64,000 nt of DNA, taken from positions 51,738,501 to 51,802,500 of the forward strand of contig JAYKKI010000004.1 in assembly GCA_039881145.1 (NCBI GenBank). Direction: 5' to 3'. Positions 33,401 to 39,216 of this stretch are shown piece after piece (positions within the stretch are counted from its first letter, which is position 1; every line of letters starts with the position of its first letter). The notes beneath the pieces were generated by a model, which saw only the letters and a list, made by a program, of their open reading frames with translations, made no database searches and was not told where the DNA came from. This stretch comes from Druceiella hillmani (lineage: Eukaryota; Arthropoda; Insecta; Lepidoptera; Hepialidae). The translations under genes and the position numbers were made by a program.

Positions 33401-35809
33401 CTTTTAGATATATATTTTTATAGATTATCTGTCCACCTTTTCCATTATATTAAGACCTATGTTTATAGTGTACATAGATATCATACCTTAGTATTAGTAC
33501 CGGTTCATTATACTTCATGACATTTGCTTCATTTTAAAAGTGACTTATTTTATCAAGGATTCTTTCACTTGTACCGACTTGTGTATTATTTTTATTAAGT
33601 CTGCTTTTTTCATTGTCAATATAATCTATTTTTATTTCCATCAAGCTAAAACAAGAAATTATTGCTAAGTGATTTATGAGAAAATGTTAGCATACGTACA
33701 TAAGAATCATACGTAATGACGTATTTTCCAATGTAGGAAACTGCATTGTTCTCGAGATACGCTTCCTTATAAAAAAAAGTTAAGTAAGGCTTATTGAATA
33801 CAAACAGGATAAATTATATATTCTTTATTTTGGTACACTAACCAAAAATAATATATGGTACCTATAGTTTTTTGTTACAATCGGTAAAACAATTGCGGAG
33901 ACCTGGCCATAAAACAAGAATTTGTTGATGCTGAAAAGATATATAATTCAAACAAATATAGTAAAAAAATGGTTATGGTGTTGCTGTTGTTATGTTATTT
34001 GAAAATTCAGGATTTTACCTGGGTTTTCAATCTAGTTAACTAACACATGAATAAGAGCGAAGTGGAAAATATAAAAACAATTTTTTTAATTTGGAACTAA
34101 CTTTCATCTATATTTGTTCAAGTTAACGTAAAAGAACATGTTTATAATAATATTAACCGTTAGAGTGCCGACGAGCGCCATCGTGTTCGTGCGCGTACTA
34201 ACTAAATTTGCCACAAGCGCGATGGCGCTTGCGAAATCAGTTACCGTTTAGCGCACGGTAGGAGAGGTTGCTCGCACGCATCGCTAATTTTTTTTCTTTC
34301 TACGTGTTACATAAAGTTCAAATTATAATATTATTAGTTATTACAATATAAAAAGGATCCAGGAAAAGAAAGTTTTTAACCCATAATGTCGGAATATGAA
34401 AATAATTAGAGTGAAAATGATCGTTTTTCAACTTGTGAAGAAAGTGATAGTGGTAGTGACATTGTGGTGCGCTCACAATTTGGCGTAATGCATATTTTGA
34501 GTGATAGTGATAATAGTGACGATAACAATTATTTTGCTGATACGGAGGATGTACCGGACTGCGAAAATACAATGTGACCTTGATTTTAGTTTTTGTTCAC
34601 AATATATATATTCCATAATTTTCTTTGTATTTTATTATACTTGCACAAGTTTTTATTAAGAAAACACCGAAAAAATTATTAAAATTGGATAATTTTTGGA
34701 GGAGATACAGTTTTTTTTCGAGACAAGGGTAAATGACATCAAAAACGAAAGATTTCTTTGGCATTTTTAATTATATATGAGTAAAAAACCACGGCACTAA
34801 AACGGTTAATAGACTCTTTTATTAATGAACATCATCATTTCATGAGTCAGTATTTTCCAGGTTACATGTTTTAGCTTCATATGATATTAAAGCAAAATAT
34901 TATAAGGTCAAGATATGATGTAACTTTAATTACAGTATAAAATCCTCAAGGTGAGGACAACAACTTTCAAACCTTATGAAATACTATCATTACAGAAACT
35001 TGTTAAATAAGTAAATTGCCTGGTTAAGCCATTTACAAATTTCACTCACTCAATGGCAATGTTGCAACTGAGCTGAAAATTATCCACATATTCCCAACCA
35101 GGATACTGAAAAACCAAAGAATGCTACCTGAAGATCACACTTTTGTGTGATATTTTAGAGCCTACATTTTGCTCAAAGTACTTTTACTAGATCTAAACTT
35201 GAACGTATTGCGGTCTTCAAATTATCCAGTAAATCGTAAAAAAATTGTTTTACTGTTTCATATGTCATTGTCTCTTCCAACCTTCCTAATTATTCTATTT
35301 TTCTGCTTTATTTTACTTCTAATTCTCTCGTTATTTTAGTATTCATTTTTAATTCACAACATCCAGAACTCATCTCTCTTATTTTCTTTTTGCTTTCTTG
35401 TATCTACTAAATAGAACTTTAAACCACATTTACCATTAAGAATGAAATAATATGGCTGATTATTTGGATATAATACAATATCATATTTGATAGGTATTTT
35501 TTATTTGTATTGGTTTCAATGGTGGTAAATAAATTTCACCTATAAATCTTTATTTATCCCCTTGTAAACCAGCAATAAAAAAAGACAAACCTACCCCGGT
35601 CTTGTCATCTCGCAACCGCAGCCCGTCAATAGCGACGTGAACTTGTATCCTCTGCTTATGCTCGCCGGCAGCCCGCACAGCCATTTTGAGGTCGCCTAGG
35701 GCCTCCTGGCACATGCGGTCGCCACGAGCCTCAGCTACCTCTAGCACGCCAATCAGCTTGGCTCGGAAAGATACGCCATCGCCCAGGAAGCGCGATGGCT
35801 CATTTTTAT
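832..35809 (-). CDS. Dab: Disabled (Dab) PTB-domain endocytic/signalling adaptor, partial gene, ten coding exons
   Basis: Ten exons join in one frame: 35809-35595, 32306-32163, 17494-17345, 15718-15500, 14611-14318, 7720-7058, 6455-5913, 5108-4061, 3580-3347 and 931-832. They give about 3610 coding bases, or about 1200 residues. Identification rests on a PTB domain (FLGDGVSF, AKLIG, EARGDRMCQEAL, IDGLRLRD, HHPVHKISFIAQDMTDSRAF, HRFFGIKTDKAASQ, MRDLFQVVFELKKKEIE) and Dab-specific blocks further on (VDLEQEL, DPFGDSF, LDPLGTGR, FFQELKNPPKK). Family knowledge: Dab proteins bind NPxY tails of endocytic receptors and phosphoinositides, and link cargo to clathrin and AP-2. Drosophila Dab also acts with Abl and Notch/Sevenless signalling. 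Every junction has GT/AG and matching phase, except that the 5' edge of the 14.6-kb exon is poorly supported. The start-codon exon is upstream of 35809 and not found. The 3' end lies left of base 832. Confidence 0.93.
932..3346. other. Dab intron with short direct repeats
   Basis: AT-rich intron. A 25-base string GTCAGACACTATAAAAAAAA... occurs at 1213-1237 and again at 1564-1588. Just after the second copy, AGGCCCATAAGTTCAATCAA is repeated in tandem, starting near 1586 and again near 1613. A small inverted repeat (CCTATAACT / AGTTATAGG, 9-base arms) lies near 2618-2650. No coding exon, RNA gene or transposase remnant was recognised. Confidence 0.5.
3347..3580 (-). CDS. Dab: Dab exon: basic Pro/Arg/Ser-rich segment with SPW motif
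   Basis: The acceptor ACTTTCCAG precedes ATAAACTACC at 3580. The first two bases complete the split Asp codon of the previous exon. The donor GCGA|GTTAGT ends it at 3347, leaving one base for the next exon. It encodes KLPLRKRGQSPTGGTGWTVF, PRSEEGASPWSSDSKD and RSPPALPRPRRRPQ. PALPRPRRRP is a plausible SH3 ligand and also very basic. The exon is GC-rich against an AT-rich background, and both phases fit its neighbours. Other open frames over this exon on both strands are shadows. Confidence 0.85.
4061..5108 (-). CDS. Dab: Dab exon: long acidic disordered region with repeated short motifs
   Basis: This is the largest exon, 349 codons plus one base. The acceptor ACATTTTCAG precedes AACATAAGT at 5108; the donor AAAG|GTATTT ends it at 4061. 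It is rich in Glu, Lys, Ser and Pro and predicted to be disordered. Two motif types repeat. ANFEDNF and ANFENF lie about 20 residues apart near the start. YDRYAVFREI (about 4917-4946) is echoed by NDKYAALRDI (about 4445-4474). If the intron were retained, translation would stop after GHKGI at 4053. Splicing to the exon at 3580 restores Asp and stays open, so the spliced form is preferred. The two exon halves join smoothly across 4742, where a short open frame misleadingly seems to start. Confidence 0.9.
5779..5822. repeat. Intronic perfect hairpin
   Basis: Two 16-base arms, AGATGTACATTCTTGT and its exact reverse complement, are separated by a 12-base loop. The hairpin sits in the 804-bp Dab intron between 5913 and 5108. 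It may be a solo inverted repeat or a miniature element remnant. Nothing else is recognised in that intron. Confidence 0.75.
5913..6455 (-). CDS. Dab: Dab exon: proline-rich SH3-ligand region and short helical segment
   Basis: This exon is 181 codons, phase 0 at both ends. The acceptor TTTTTCACAG precedes ATATCAAC at 6455; the donor GATCACTAGT|GTAAGT ends it at 5913. The coding frame starts before the first methionine, with ISTDTKQSGTVRQRPQF. It contains SPPPPLPPKKTPLE and IKPPPRPPH, good class I/II SH3-ligand patterns, then PVPPPILPGSIKRHPP. This agrees with family knowledge that Dab binds SH3 proteins such as Drk/Grb2 and Src/Abl-type kinases. The C-terminal 45 residues (ITLSQLLTCGLEELAVKLNV, then LSSMTLVQLTSYLKDFLE) look like two or three amphipathic helices, unlike the disorder around them. 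Confidence 0.9.
7058..7720 (-). CDS. Dab: Dab exon: LDPLGTGR / FFQELKNPPKK block and DPF cluster
   Basis: This exon is 221 codons, phase 0 at both ends. The acceptor TATTTACAG precedes CTGCTAGAAC; the donor is CGACAG|GTTAGT. The N-terminal part carries FDVFTELDPLGTGRSKPYVDKK and FFQELKNPPKKVLKDL, which closely match a conserved block in Drosophila Dab of unknown structure. Further on, DPFAETDPFDSTDPFSDSL and REDPFANN place four DPF motifs within about 25 residues, plus an earlier TDPLPG. Family knowledge: DPF repeats recruit the AP-2 appendage. The Thr-rich stretch between (TTTSLNLL, TETTYTATTITS) is disordered. A minus-strand methionine at 7825 lies in the intron and is not a start. Confidence 0.95.
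8871..9537 (+). mobile_element. Non-autonomous piggyBac-like element, copy 1
   Basis: About 667 bp. The left end TAACCATTAAAGTGCCGACG and the right end TGGCACTAAAACGGTT are imperfect inverted repeats, shared with copies at 23.85, 34.15 and 38.06 kb. Copies 2 and 3 have the TTAA flanks typical of piggyBac; here they have decayed. Inside, from 9104, an ATG starts a short acidic reading frame (SEYENNSSENDRFSSCEE), interrupted by a stop at about 9194. Its composition resembles the acidic N-terminus of piggyBac transposases. The catalytic domain is absent, so the element could move only with a helper. Confidence 0.8.
9930..10645 (+). pseudogene. Jockey-like LINE reverse transcriptase relic
   Basis: Translation gives CQYGFRSRWFTVTNLTNFVD, then DAAYFDFKNAFGRVNNDIL, then LLFADDF, in the order expected for reverse-transcriptase motifs of non-LTR retrotransposons. 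LLFADDF corresponds to the catalytic FADD box. Near 10540-10630, LGFVMRHSHNF and LFNYLVYNAVIW match the conserved region after the RT domain. Several stops and frame changes separate the pieces, and stretches between motifs are missing. It is a dead, truncated copy in a Dab intron, in the opposite orientation to Dab. Confidence 0.85.
10646..14317. other. Dab intron remainder
   Basis: No gene seen. A tandem duplication of ATTACTGTAAACTGTTGTAT lies at about 11130-11176. An imperfect stem (GTCTGCTAATTAGTATGGAA against TTCCCATACCAATTTGCAGAC) lies at 12872-12967. The stretch 11480-12300 contains degenerate repeat-like sequence, and no transposase motif could be read. Confidence 0.45.
12872..12967. 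repeat. Imperfect inverted repeat with about 50-base loop
   Basis: The 22-base left arm and 22-base right arm pair at roughly 18 positions. The span of about 96 bases is the size of a small RNA hairpin, but the loop is long and shows no extended pairing. A degraded miniature transposon is the simpler reading. Confidence 0.5.
14318..14611 (-). CDS. Dab: Dab exon: Pro/Ala/Ser-rich linker
   Basis: The open frame ends at a good donor, CCA|GTGAGT (14318/14317), in phase 0, joining cleanly to the next exon at 7720. Visible content is low complexity: LLPPPPSGATMRTRAG, SAVAPPANTTPRAPHTFSPS, GLGFDVPAPPGP. Base composition is clearly GC-richer than the intron and the frame is open for 129 codons, both arguing for a true exon. 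The 5' edge is inferred. The AG at 14613-14612 gives the required phase but has a poor pyrimidine tract. The better acceptor, about 20 bases upstream (CTAAAG), gives the wrong phase unless an exon was missed between 14.6 and 15.5 kb. No catalytic or folded domain is expected. Confidence 0.78.
15500..15718 (-). CDS. Dab: Dab exon: VDLEQEL / DPFGDSF segment
   Basis: Seventy-three codons if the acceptor is the CATAG before AGC at 15718. The donor is CAG|GTTGGT at 15500/15499. The segment VAELVDLEQELSSLRRGL has heptad character and is likely a short coiled coil. It is followed by a DPFGDSF motif. Both blocks occur in the same order in Drosophila Dab after the PTB domain. DPF is a known short ligand of the alpha-adaptin ear of AP-2, so this exon probably holds an AP-2 contact. 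The acceptor has a weak pyrimidine tract, so the exact 5' edge carries some doubt. Confidence 0.88.
16025..16076. repeat. Intronic hairpin
   Basis: GTACTTTAATTGTAGAA and TTCTACAAAATTAAAGTAC pair with one bulge around a 14-base AT loop. It lies in the 1.6-kb Dab intron between 17345 and 15718. The rest of that intron shows nothing I can identify. Confidence 0.6.
17345..17494 (-). CDS. Dab: Dab exon: C-terminal PTB helix and linker
   Basis: Fifty codons, phase 0 at both ends. VVIAMRDLFQVVFELKKKEIE is the amphipathic C-terminal helix that closes the PTB fold over the NPxY-binding groove. It is followed by a polar linker (LAKQQLEGKSVVTSSRHNP...). The acceptor is TATCTTCCAG before GTG GTG. The donor GTGAGA follows AAG at 17345. 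The helix is strongly conserved in the family; the linker after KKKEIE is not. Confidence 0.95.
17712..18130. repeat. Diverged direct repeat of about 190-230 bp, two units
   Basis: The string CAATAAACAAT at 17727 recurs at 17955, TAAAATGATA recurs in the same relative place, and CCAACTAAATTAAAG at 17903 recurs at 18095. The spacing drops from 228 to 192, implying one indel of about 36 bases. Similarity in between is moderate. This is a two-unit tandem array, possibly a fragment of a satellite or the repeated subterminal region of a transposon. Confidence 0.7.
18857..19090 (+). pseudogene. hAT/ZBED-type transposase fragment
   Basis: The frame reads WQEKANNKLLQSGAISLTTD, then GWISVKNSSYIAITTYFID. 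The TTDGW(T/I)S...SYxAITxHFI pattern marks the start of the RNase H-like core of hAT transposases; the Asp of TTDGW is the first catalytic acidic residue. Only about 75 residues are preserved. Upstream of 18866 and downstream of 19090 I find no more of the protein. Sequences rich in ATTCGTGAATGA- and GATTCGATCATTCG-type words at 18590-18650 and 19500-19690 could be the decayed ends of the same element. Confidence 0.75.
20775..22315 (-). pseudogene. piggyBac transposase pseudogene, nearly full length
   Basis: Read on the minus strand from about 22315: an acidic N-terminus (EEEEEESESSIGNEEEEEDF), YHRPCNGTQWRKC, an IVIGICRAG block, MSESRFRILSRCL, YLTIDEQLVAFKRCCGFV then YMPNKPAIFGLKI, TMDNWFTSIPVCKELL, a KPKIITFYNQTECGVYIFEKM block, and a Cys-rich tail (CAFCSKARDQS, RCEKCARRICGEH, LVCPACDEY). 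This is the complete domain order of a piggyBac transposase. Defects: in-frame stops between CGFV and YMPN, at 21181-21183 and at 21148-21150; frame changes near 20940 and between 21730 and 22040. The catalytic Asp of DEQL and of TMDNWFTS remain. The third, in the GGVD motif, is Tyr (CGVYIF). The Cys-rich tail lies in a different frame from the segment before it. Confidence 0.9.
22326..22540. repeat. Inverted-repeat element, about 47-base arms
   Basis: TTCACAATTAAATGAAACTA... at about 22364-22411 is repeated inverted at about 22491-22537, with a near-perfect match over some 47 bases. The spacer holds a GTTTCGTTGTACATTACAAC segment. A single, diverged copy of the arm plus spacer reappears at 24702-24785 (TGAAACTACGTGATGTAGGT), so this is a dispersed family. 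Confidence 0.75.
22717..22905. repeat. Rearranged fragments of the piggyBac pseudogene
   Basis: Bases 22726-22809 repeat 21887-21970 of the piggyBac pseudogene in direct orientation with about 90% identity by eye. They share GATCTCAACACCAGTTCCTT and AGATGCCAATAACTATTAA. A second, inverted piece at about 22850-22905 carries the complement of the same sequence, joined to a matching end (CATGTAAAAGA). So a segment of the transposase gene was duplicated next to it and folded back on itself. Confidence 0.75.
23252..23457 (-). mobile_element. tRNA-derived SINE, copy 1
   Basis: On the minus strand the 5' part reads GTCTCGGTGGTGTGTTAAATT, resembling a tRNA A box, then GGGTTCGATTCCCAGTC, a good B box. 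The 3' part reads TAAGAGATCGTTCTCGTAGC, then GTCCGCCATATATA, and ends in a TAAATAAATAAA tail. A longer copy lies at 26613-27034 and a 3' fragment at 28235-28275. The A and B boxes would form an internal RNA polymerase III promoter. The unit is about 205 bp with an internal deletion compared with copy 2. Confidence 0.8.
23529..23608. repeat. Tandem duplication, 40-bp period, two units
   Basis: The unit AAGAGGTATTTCCATTTATC... through GCGACTTT occurs twice, starting at 23530 and 23570, with a single base difference. This is a recent local duplication. Confidence 0.9.
23706..24955. mobile_element. Long inverted-repeat element split by a piggyBac-like insertion
   Basis: The left end, from 23706 (GGGAGAAAGATTATGAGGAG, then TGTTGCCTGTAAAGGAGACT, TTCCGGTTTTTGA, AATCACATTTGATCG), is mirrored at about 24830-24955 (GGGAGAGAAGTTATAAGATA, TGTTGCCTATAGGAGGGACT, TTCCGGTTTTTTGATCATCA on the minus strand). 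The arms are about 100-120 bases with moderate divergence. A third, direct-orientation piece of the same arm occurs at about 24520-24600. Copy 2 of the piggyBac-like family sits inside, so it arrived later. Confidence 0.65.
23850..24454 (+). mobile_element. Non-autonomous piggyBac-like element, copy 2 (TTAA-flanked)
   Basis: It is bounded by TTAA at 23850-23853 and 24451-24454. Terminal inverted repeats are TTAACCGTTTGAGTGCCGAC and, on the other strand, TTAACCGTTGTAGTGCCATG. This is the best-kept internal reading frame of the family: ATG at 24046, 93 codons, starting LEYENNSSENDRFSSCEESD and ending after a hydrophobic stretch (DVTLISVFVIIFVQFLCILL). The acidic first 60 residues resemble a piggyBac transposase N-terminus. 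The hydrophobic tail is probably read-through into non-coding sequence. No catalytic domain. Confidence 0.85.
25015..25037. repeat. TA microsatellite
   Basis: Uninterrupted AT dinucleotides, about 11 units. Confidence 0.95.
26207..26299. repeat. 93-bp near-perfect palindrome made of nested smaller palindromes
   Basis: Two 46-base arms meet around a single central base, with only one mismatch (about 11 bases in from each end). Each arm itself contains a smaller hairpin, TTATGCAAGTGT-GGGGA-ACACTTGCATAA, with 12-base arms and a 5-base loop. The sequence could extrude as one long cruciform or as two small hairpins. It lies in the 14.7-kb Dab intron. Confidence 0.95.
26613..27034 (+). mobile_element. 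tRNA-derived SINE, long copy
   Basis: The 5' region reads GTCGTCATCGTGGTGTGTTAG, aligned with the A box of the 23.4-kb copy. The B-box equivalent GGGACGATTCCCAG is at 26681-26694 and is degraded. The 3' region reads TAAGAAATTGTTCTCGTAGC, then GTCTGCCATATGTATC, and ends in ATAAATAAATAAATAA. At about 420 bp it is twice the length of copy 1; the extra middle part contains partial repeats of the SINE head (ACAATGTGTGGTGCATATGG at about 26918), suggesting a dimer or a second insertion. Confidence 0.7.
27321..27404. repeat. TA microsatellite
   Basis: About 84 bases of AT/TA dinucleotides with two TG interruptions. Open frames across it (Tyr-Ile repeats) are artefacts. Confidence 0.97.
27575..28170 (+). 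pseudogene. 3' end of a LINE (post-RT region) relic
   Basis: In changing frames the sequence reads LPILDYGNVLY, then IPQHGYILWR, then TVYATRLWNQLNTNI. The PILDYG and the (S)FxVxAxRLWNxLPxxI patterns are typical of the C-terminal part of insect non-LTR retrotransposon polyproteins, just before the 3' end. Several frameshifts separate them. It is in the same orientation as the LINE relic at 9.9 kb; whether they belong to the same family cannot be judged by eye. Confidence 0.7.
28235..28275 (+). repeat. SINE 3' fragment
   Basis: GCTGTAAGAGATTGTTCTTGTAGCAATAAGTCC matches the 3' domain of the SINE copies at 23.3 and 26.95 kb. Only about 40 bases are present. Confidence 0.7.
28825..29529 (+). mobile_element. 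Tc1/mariner-like element, decayed, with terminal inverted repeats
   Basis: The ends ATATACTCCTTTGCAAAAAA (28825-28844) and, inverted, TTTTTTGCAAAGGAGTGTAT (29510-29529) match with one difference and begin or end on TA, as in Tc1/mariner elements. Inside, 29224-29330 reads ITLFEDGCTQCYVLQ, a stop, then FDVSHSIVQRTWKRFR. This is the paired helix-turn-helix DNA-binding region typical of Tc1-like transposases. It is followed by PRDNQDIVSQALQ and weaker similarity. The DDE catalytic region is missing; at 705 bp the element is about half the usual length, so it is an internally deleted dead copy. Confidence 0.85.
29588..29622. repeat. Short perfect inverted repeat
   Basis: ATACGTATCAATA and TATTGATACGTAT, 13-base arms with a 9-base loop. 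Confidence 0.8.
30172..30620. mobile_element. Full-length palindromic (foldback/MITE-like) element
   Basis: Almost the whole segment of about 430-450 bp pairs with itself around a centre near 30393. Matching pairs include ACGCTTTTGTAGCACTATGAA (near 30217) with TTCATATTGCTACAAAAGTG (near 30554), TTGTTCAAGACC with GCTCTTGACCAAAA, and AAGTGATTGACAAATAAAAT with ATTTTATTGTCAATTAGTTC. Identity is roughly 75-85% by eye. No reading frame. It has the design of a foldback or palindromic MITE; target-site duplication was not resolved. Confidence 0.75.
32163..32306 (-). CDS. Dab: Dab exon: central PTB domain
   Basis: This exon is exactly 48 codons, phase 0 at both ends. It runs from DSLYHHPVHKISFIAQD to GIKTDKAASQ. 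The acceptor is TTTCCAG before GAT and the donor is GTATTT after CAG. The block is nearly invariant in Dab proteins and forms the strands that bind the peptide ligand (HHPVHKISFIAQD, FGYIFGSPDTGHRFFGIKT). It joins in frame to the DKTG of the exon 3.3 kb upstream and to VVIAMRDLF 14.7 kb downstream, reproducing the uninterrupted PTB order. A methionine within the surrounding open frame is not a start. Confidence 0.96.
32307..35594. other. Dab intron between the first two PTB exons found
   Basis: Apart from the piggyBac-like copy at 34153-34809 I see only AT-rich sequence. There is a short direct duplication (TGTAATATAACTTAATAT type) at about 32348-32402. The open frame at 33092-33376 has no recognisable similarity and is probably chance. 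Confidence 0.5.
34153..34809 (+). mobile_element. Non-autonomous piggyBac-like element, copy 3 (TTAA-flanked)
   Basis: TTAA at 34153-34156 and 34806-34809 bracket the unit. Ends are TTAACCGTTAGAGTGCCGAC and, inverted, TTAACCGTTTTAGTGCCGTG. The internal ATG at 34386 opens SEYENN, then a TAG stop, then SENDRFSTCEESDSGSDIVV. It is therefore disrupted but clearly the same sequence as in copies 1, 2 and 4. It lies in the 3.3-kb Dab intron, opposite in orientation to Dab. Confidence 0.88.
35595..35809 (-). CDS. Dab: Dab exon: N-terminal half of the PTB domain
   Basis: This exon encodes 71 complete residues from KNEPSRFLGDGVSF to GLRLRDDKTG. They form the first strands and helix of the PTB fold. 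The acceptor AG is at 35811-35810 and the exon enters with two bases completing a split codon, so the missing upstream exon must end after one base of a codon. The donor GTAGGT follows the codon for Gly of DKTG, phase 0. Family knowledge: this part includes basic residues used in PI(4,5)P2 binding (KxKLIG-like, here RAKLIG; and KQRIQ). The exon is much richer in G+C than the surrounding intron. The open frame continues upstream to a methionine at 35870, but that stretch is intronic, because it lies beyond a good acceptor and has no Dab similarity. Confidence 0.95.
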
Positions 35810-38057
35810 CTACAAATGTTGCAAAATAAATTATACGATATGGACGCATGTAAAAATATTTCGGAGACAAGTTGTCAATTTATAAATTAAGTCATGCAAA
35901 CACAAACAATTAGAGATTTGAGTAACAAAGATTTGAAAGTAAAAGTTAAAACTAAATTTTAAAAAATATATTTTCAAACAAATAAATCGCTTTAAACTCA
36001 TTGAACTATTAGACATCCCATCTTATCAACTCATCTGTTGTGACAAAATATATAAGATATTGATTATAATAAAATGAGAAATAATATTGGTCAAACTTGC
36101 TTATTTCCATGACAAAAAACTCGTATGTTTATTAAATTAATGTTTGGAACATTTCTTAACAAAAAGTTTTTATTCTTTTAATTTTCATTTCGGCATTCTT
36201 AATTCTGCTGGAATCAGTGGCATTAGCAAATTGATTGTTAAAATCAATGAAAGGTAAAATAAGTTTACAATTAAATATATCTGTTATACTTTAATAAACT
36301 TAGTTAAACAACAAGAACAAGAGTTACAAATAGTAACATTAAGTCTGCATTATCAGTGTATTAAACGTTGTTAAATATCCTATTACCTTTTGTGAAATAA
36401 TTTTCTATTTGAGATATATTTATTTTTAATAAAATGTTGCTATTAAAGTATATCTTCAATACATATTTTCTATTGATTTAAGAATATTCTATCTCCAAAG
36501 GCCTAATCCTTATGTCCTTTCACTCCTTTTCACACCAACATTATTTAATTTGCAGCAAAGCTTTTTTTGGAATCATTTTCAAAAGCAATTTTATTAAAAA
36601 AAAATTTTTAATGACATTTTTAAAACATTAGCTTTTGATTTTGGCTATTGTCAAACTTAATCATCCATTAACTTAATTAACCATTAATAGAAGATAATGT
36701 TCAAATACATTAAATCAATTCGTAATAATTAAATAGAATTTGTTAAGTATACATATATCTTTAACTTGAATTAATTGATTATTAATTATATGCTTAGAAT
36801 CAACACTAAATATTTACATTATTTCCTAAACATAATCTGTAAGCCAGAAGTCATGAATTTATCACATACAACATCATATCATATATAGTCCCTATTCTTA
36901 ATCTGCTTCAGTTCATGAATAATCTCCAAACTACTCGTATAAGAGGTGCAAGATTATTTGAGAGGTGAAAACATATGTTACTTAGCTGGTTGTTTTTCAG
37001 CTTCTCACTGAAAATATTGTATTTACATAAATACGACGTGGTAAACATTTTGCATAATGGAAATTTTCCACTATTCCTTCAGAGGAAATAATGATCTGCA
37101 ATCTGAATCAATTGTTTGCATTAACTAAGTCATCTTTATTAAGAAAAGTTTTCTTAATACAATAGAATTTGTGTATTTAATCACGGATCTAAAAACAACT
37201 GAGACCCTTTGAAAATAAAGACATTATTATTGTGTAAAAATTGAATTTGGAAAAATGCCAAAAACATGTTTGCCTACCTTGTTCTCTTGGCAAGTGTTAT
37301 TCAACGATCTGTTTCCAAGAGTATTTAACGAGAATAATGAACTAAATGAACGGCGACAATTGAAGTTAATAGGTTAATATAGCAGCTTTGACGTGTTGGT
37401 AAACTATTGGATTGGCTAATTAATTTGTATCGTGTAAACTAAATACTATATGCGTAGCTTCCGTGAATTTATTTCAATGTTTTTCTAACTACGTACAACT
37501 AAACCGAAAACAGTTAAGTTGTGATAAATTTGAAATCAATTGCACAAGTAATTTAAAATTTAAAATTCACAAATTCATATTTTAAATTAATATTTTGAAT
37601 CTAAATAATTACATAACCATTTGTCATAATTGCAATGGAATTTATAACTCGCTGGATCAATAAAATATAGCTCACAAAGAATTTAAATTATTTAATTATA
37701 CTAACAAAACTTTATAGCTCCCTACAAGCTTTCCTATAATTAGAATCACAGTGTAATTCTCCCGTCTTTATAAAATGTTTCGTGGCAATTAATAAATGAA
37801 TATAGATACAAAAAAAATTTATTTGAATGTTTTTTCAGGCAAAAAACTTGCAATACAAAAATGTGAATAACAATATTATAGAGATAAACTGTTTCACTTC
37901 ACTGTTTATGACGTATAGCTTATTTTTATTATATAAACATGCAGCAGTGTACCATCCATTTCCTTTGTGCCATAGCACCACGATGGCATATACTAAACAA
38001 TCTAAGTATTTACACAAACCTTATTTTCCATTTAACCAATGTCACAAATTCAGTCTC
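35810..38057. other. AT-rich DNA upstream of the first Dab exon found
   Basis: No exon, promoter or RNA gene could be recognised. The missing Dab start exon must end with one base of a split codon before a GT donor. Nothing matching a Dab N-terminus was seen here. Confidence 0.4.
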
Positions 38058-38461
38058 GGATCCAGGAAAAGAAAATTTTTAACCCATAATGTCGGAATAC
38101 GAAAATAATTCAAGAGAAAATTATTGTTTTTTCAAATTGTGAAGAAAGTGATAGTGGGAGTGACATTGTAGTGCACTCACAATTTGGCGTAATGCAAATT
38201 TTGAGTGATAGTGATAATAGTGACGATAACAATAATTTAGCCGATAAGGAGGATGTACCAGACTGCGATAATACGATGTGTTTCAGTTTTTGTAATAAAT
38301 TCATTATTTTCGTTGTATTTTATTATCCTTTTACAAGTTTATTAAGAAAACACAGAAAAAATTATTTAAATTGGATAATTTTTGGAAGAGATACAGTTTT
38401 TTTTTGAGACTAGCATTTTTAAGTACATATGAGTAAAAAACCATGGCACTAAAATGGTTAA
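38058..38461 (+). mobile_element. Non-autonomous piggyBac-like element, copy 4 (5'-truncated)
   Basis: Similarity to copies 1-3 begins abruptly at GGATCCAGGAAAAG (about 200 bases inside the other copies). It runs to the right end CCATGGCACTAAAATGG followed by TTAA (38458-38461). The internal reading frame has a one-base insertion shortly after SEYENN (run of T near 38129) and other changes. The left terminal repeat is gone, so this copy is immobile. Confidence 0.85.
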
Positions 38462-38818
38462 AGTAAAAAATGATAAATTGAACCTTAATTTCATTTATAA
38501 ATTTCATTTATAAGAGTTTTTCAGTGGGGTGCATGGTGAAAAATGGTCACCTCAATTTATATGTATGCAATAACTAGGCCAATGCAAGCATTGCCATGGA
38601 GTAATGTACAGATATCAGAGCGTGTATGAGTCGTGCTGGCTACGGCACTGCATGTATGGGAAAGAATGTTAAAAAAAATTTTTTTTTAGTTTTGCAGTAG
38701 ATTATTTTAAATTCCAATTTCAATCATCTATTCGCAAAATTCTATTCACTACAGATCTATAACTATAGAAACTCAGGGAACCTAACAAATGAACAAATGG
38801 TTAGACAAACCAAAATGG

Positions 38819-38819
<1 letters not shown>

Positions 38820-38876
<57 letters not shown>
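38820..38876. repeat. TA microsatellite
   Basis: About 28 uninterrupted AT dinucleotides. Confidence 0.97.
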
Positions 38877-38877
<1 letters not shown>

Positions 38878-39095
38878 CAGCCATACATGATGAAATTATA
38901 TGAGGGTATATACATATATATCAAAAAGTATGAGTCAACAATTTGTCAACATTCACTGATTGAAAGACATTAAATACAAATCAGTATATGAGGAAGCCCT
39001 GCTATAATCAAGTTTTACAACCAAAAGATTTGCTGAGTCATTAATTTGATATGGCTTATTTTTACATATACAAACACATATTTCTAGTGCAATAT

Positions 39096-39216
<121 letters not shown>

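Noticed and set aside
35831..36016. Start exon of Dab (61-codon minus-strand frame)
   Set aside because: No resemblance to a Dab N-terminus and no donor in the needed phase next to it.
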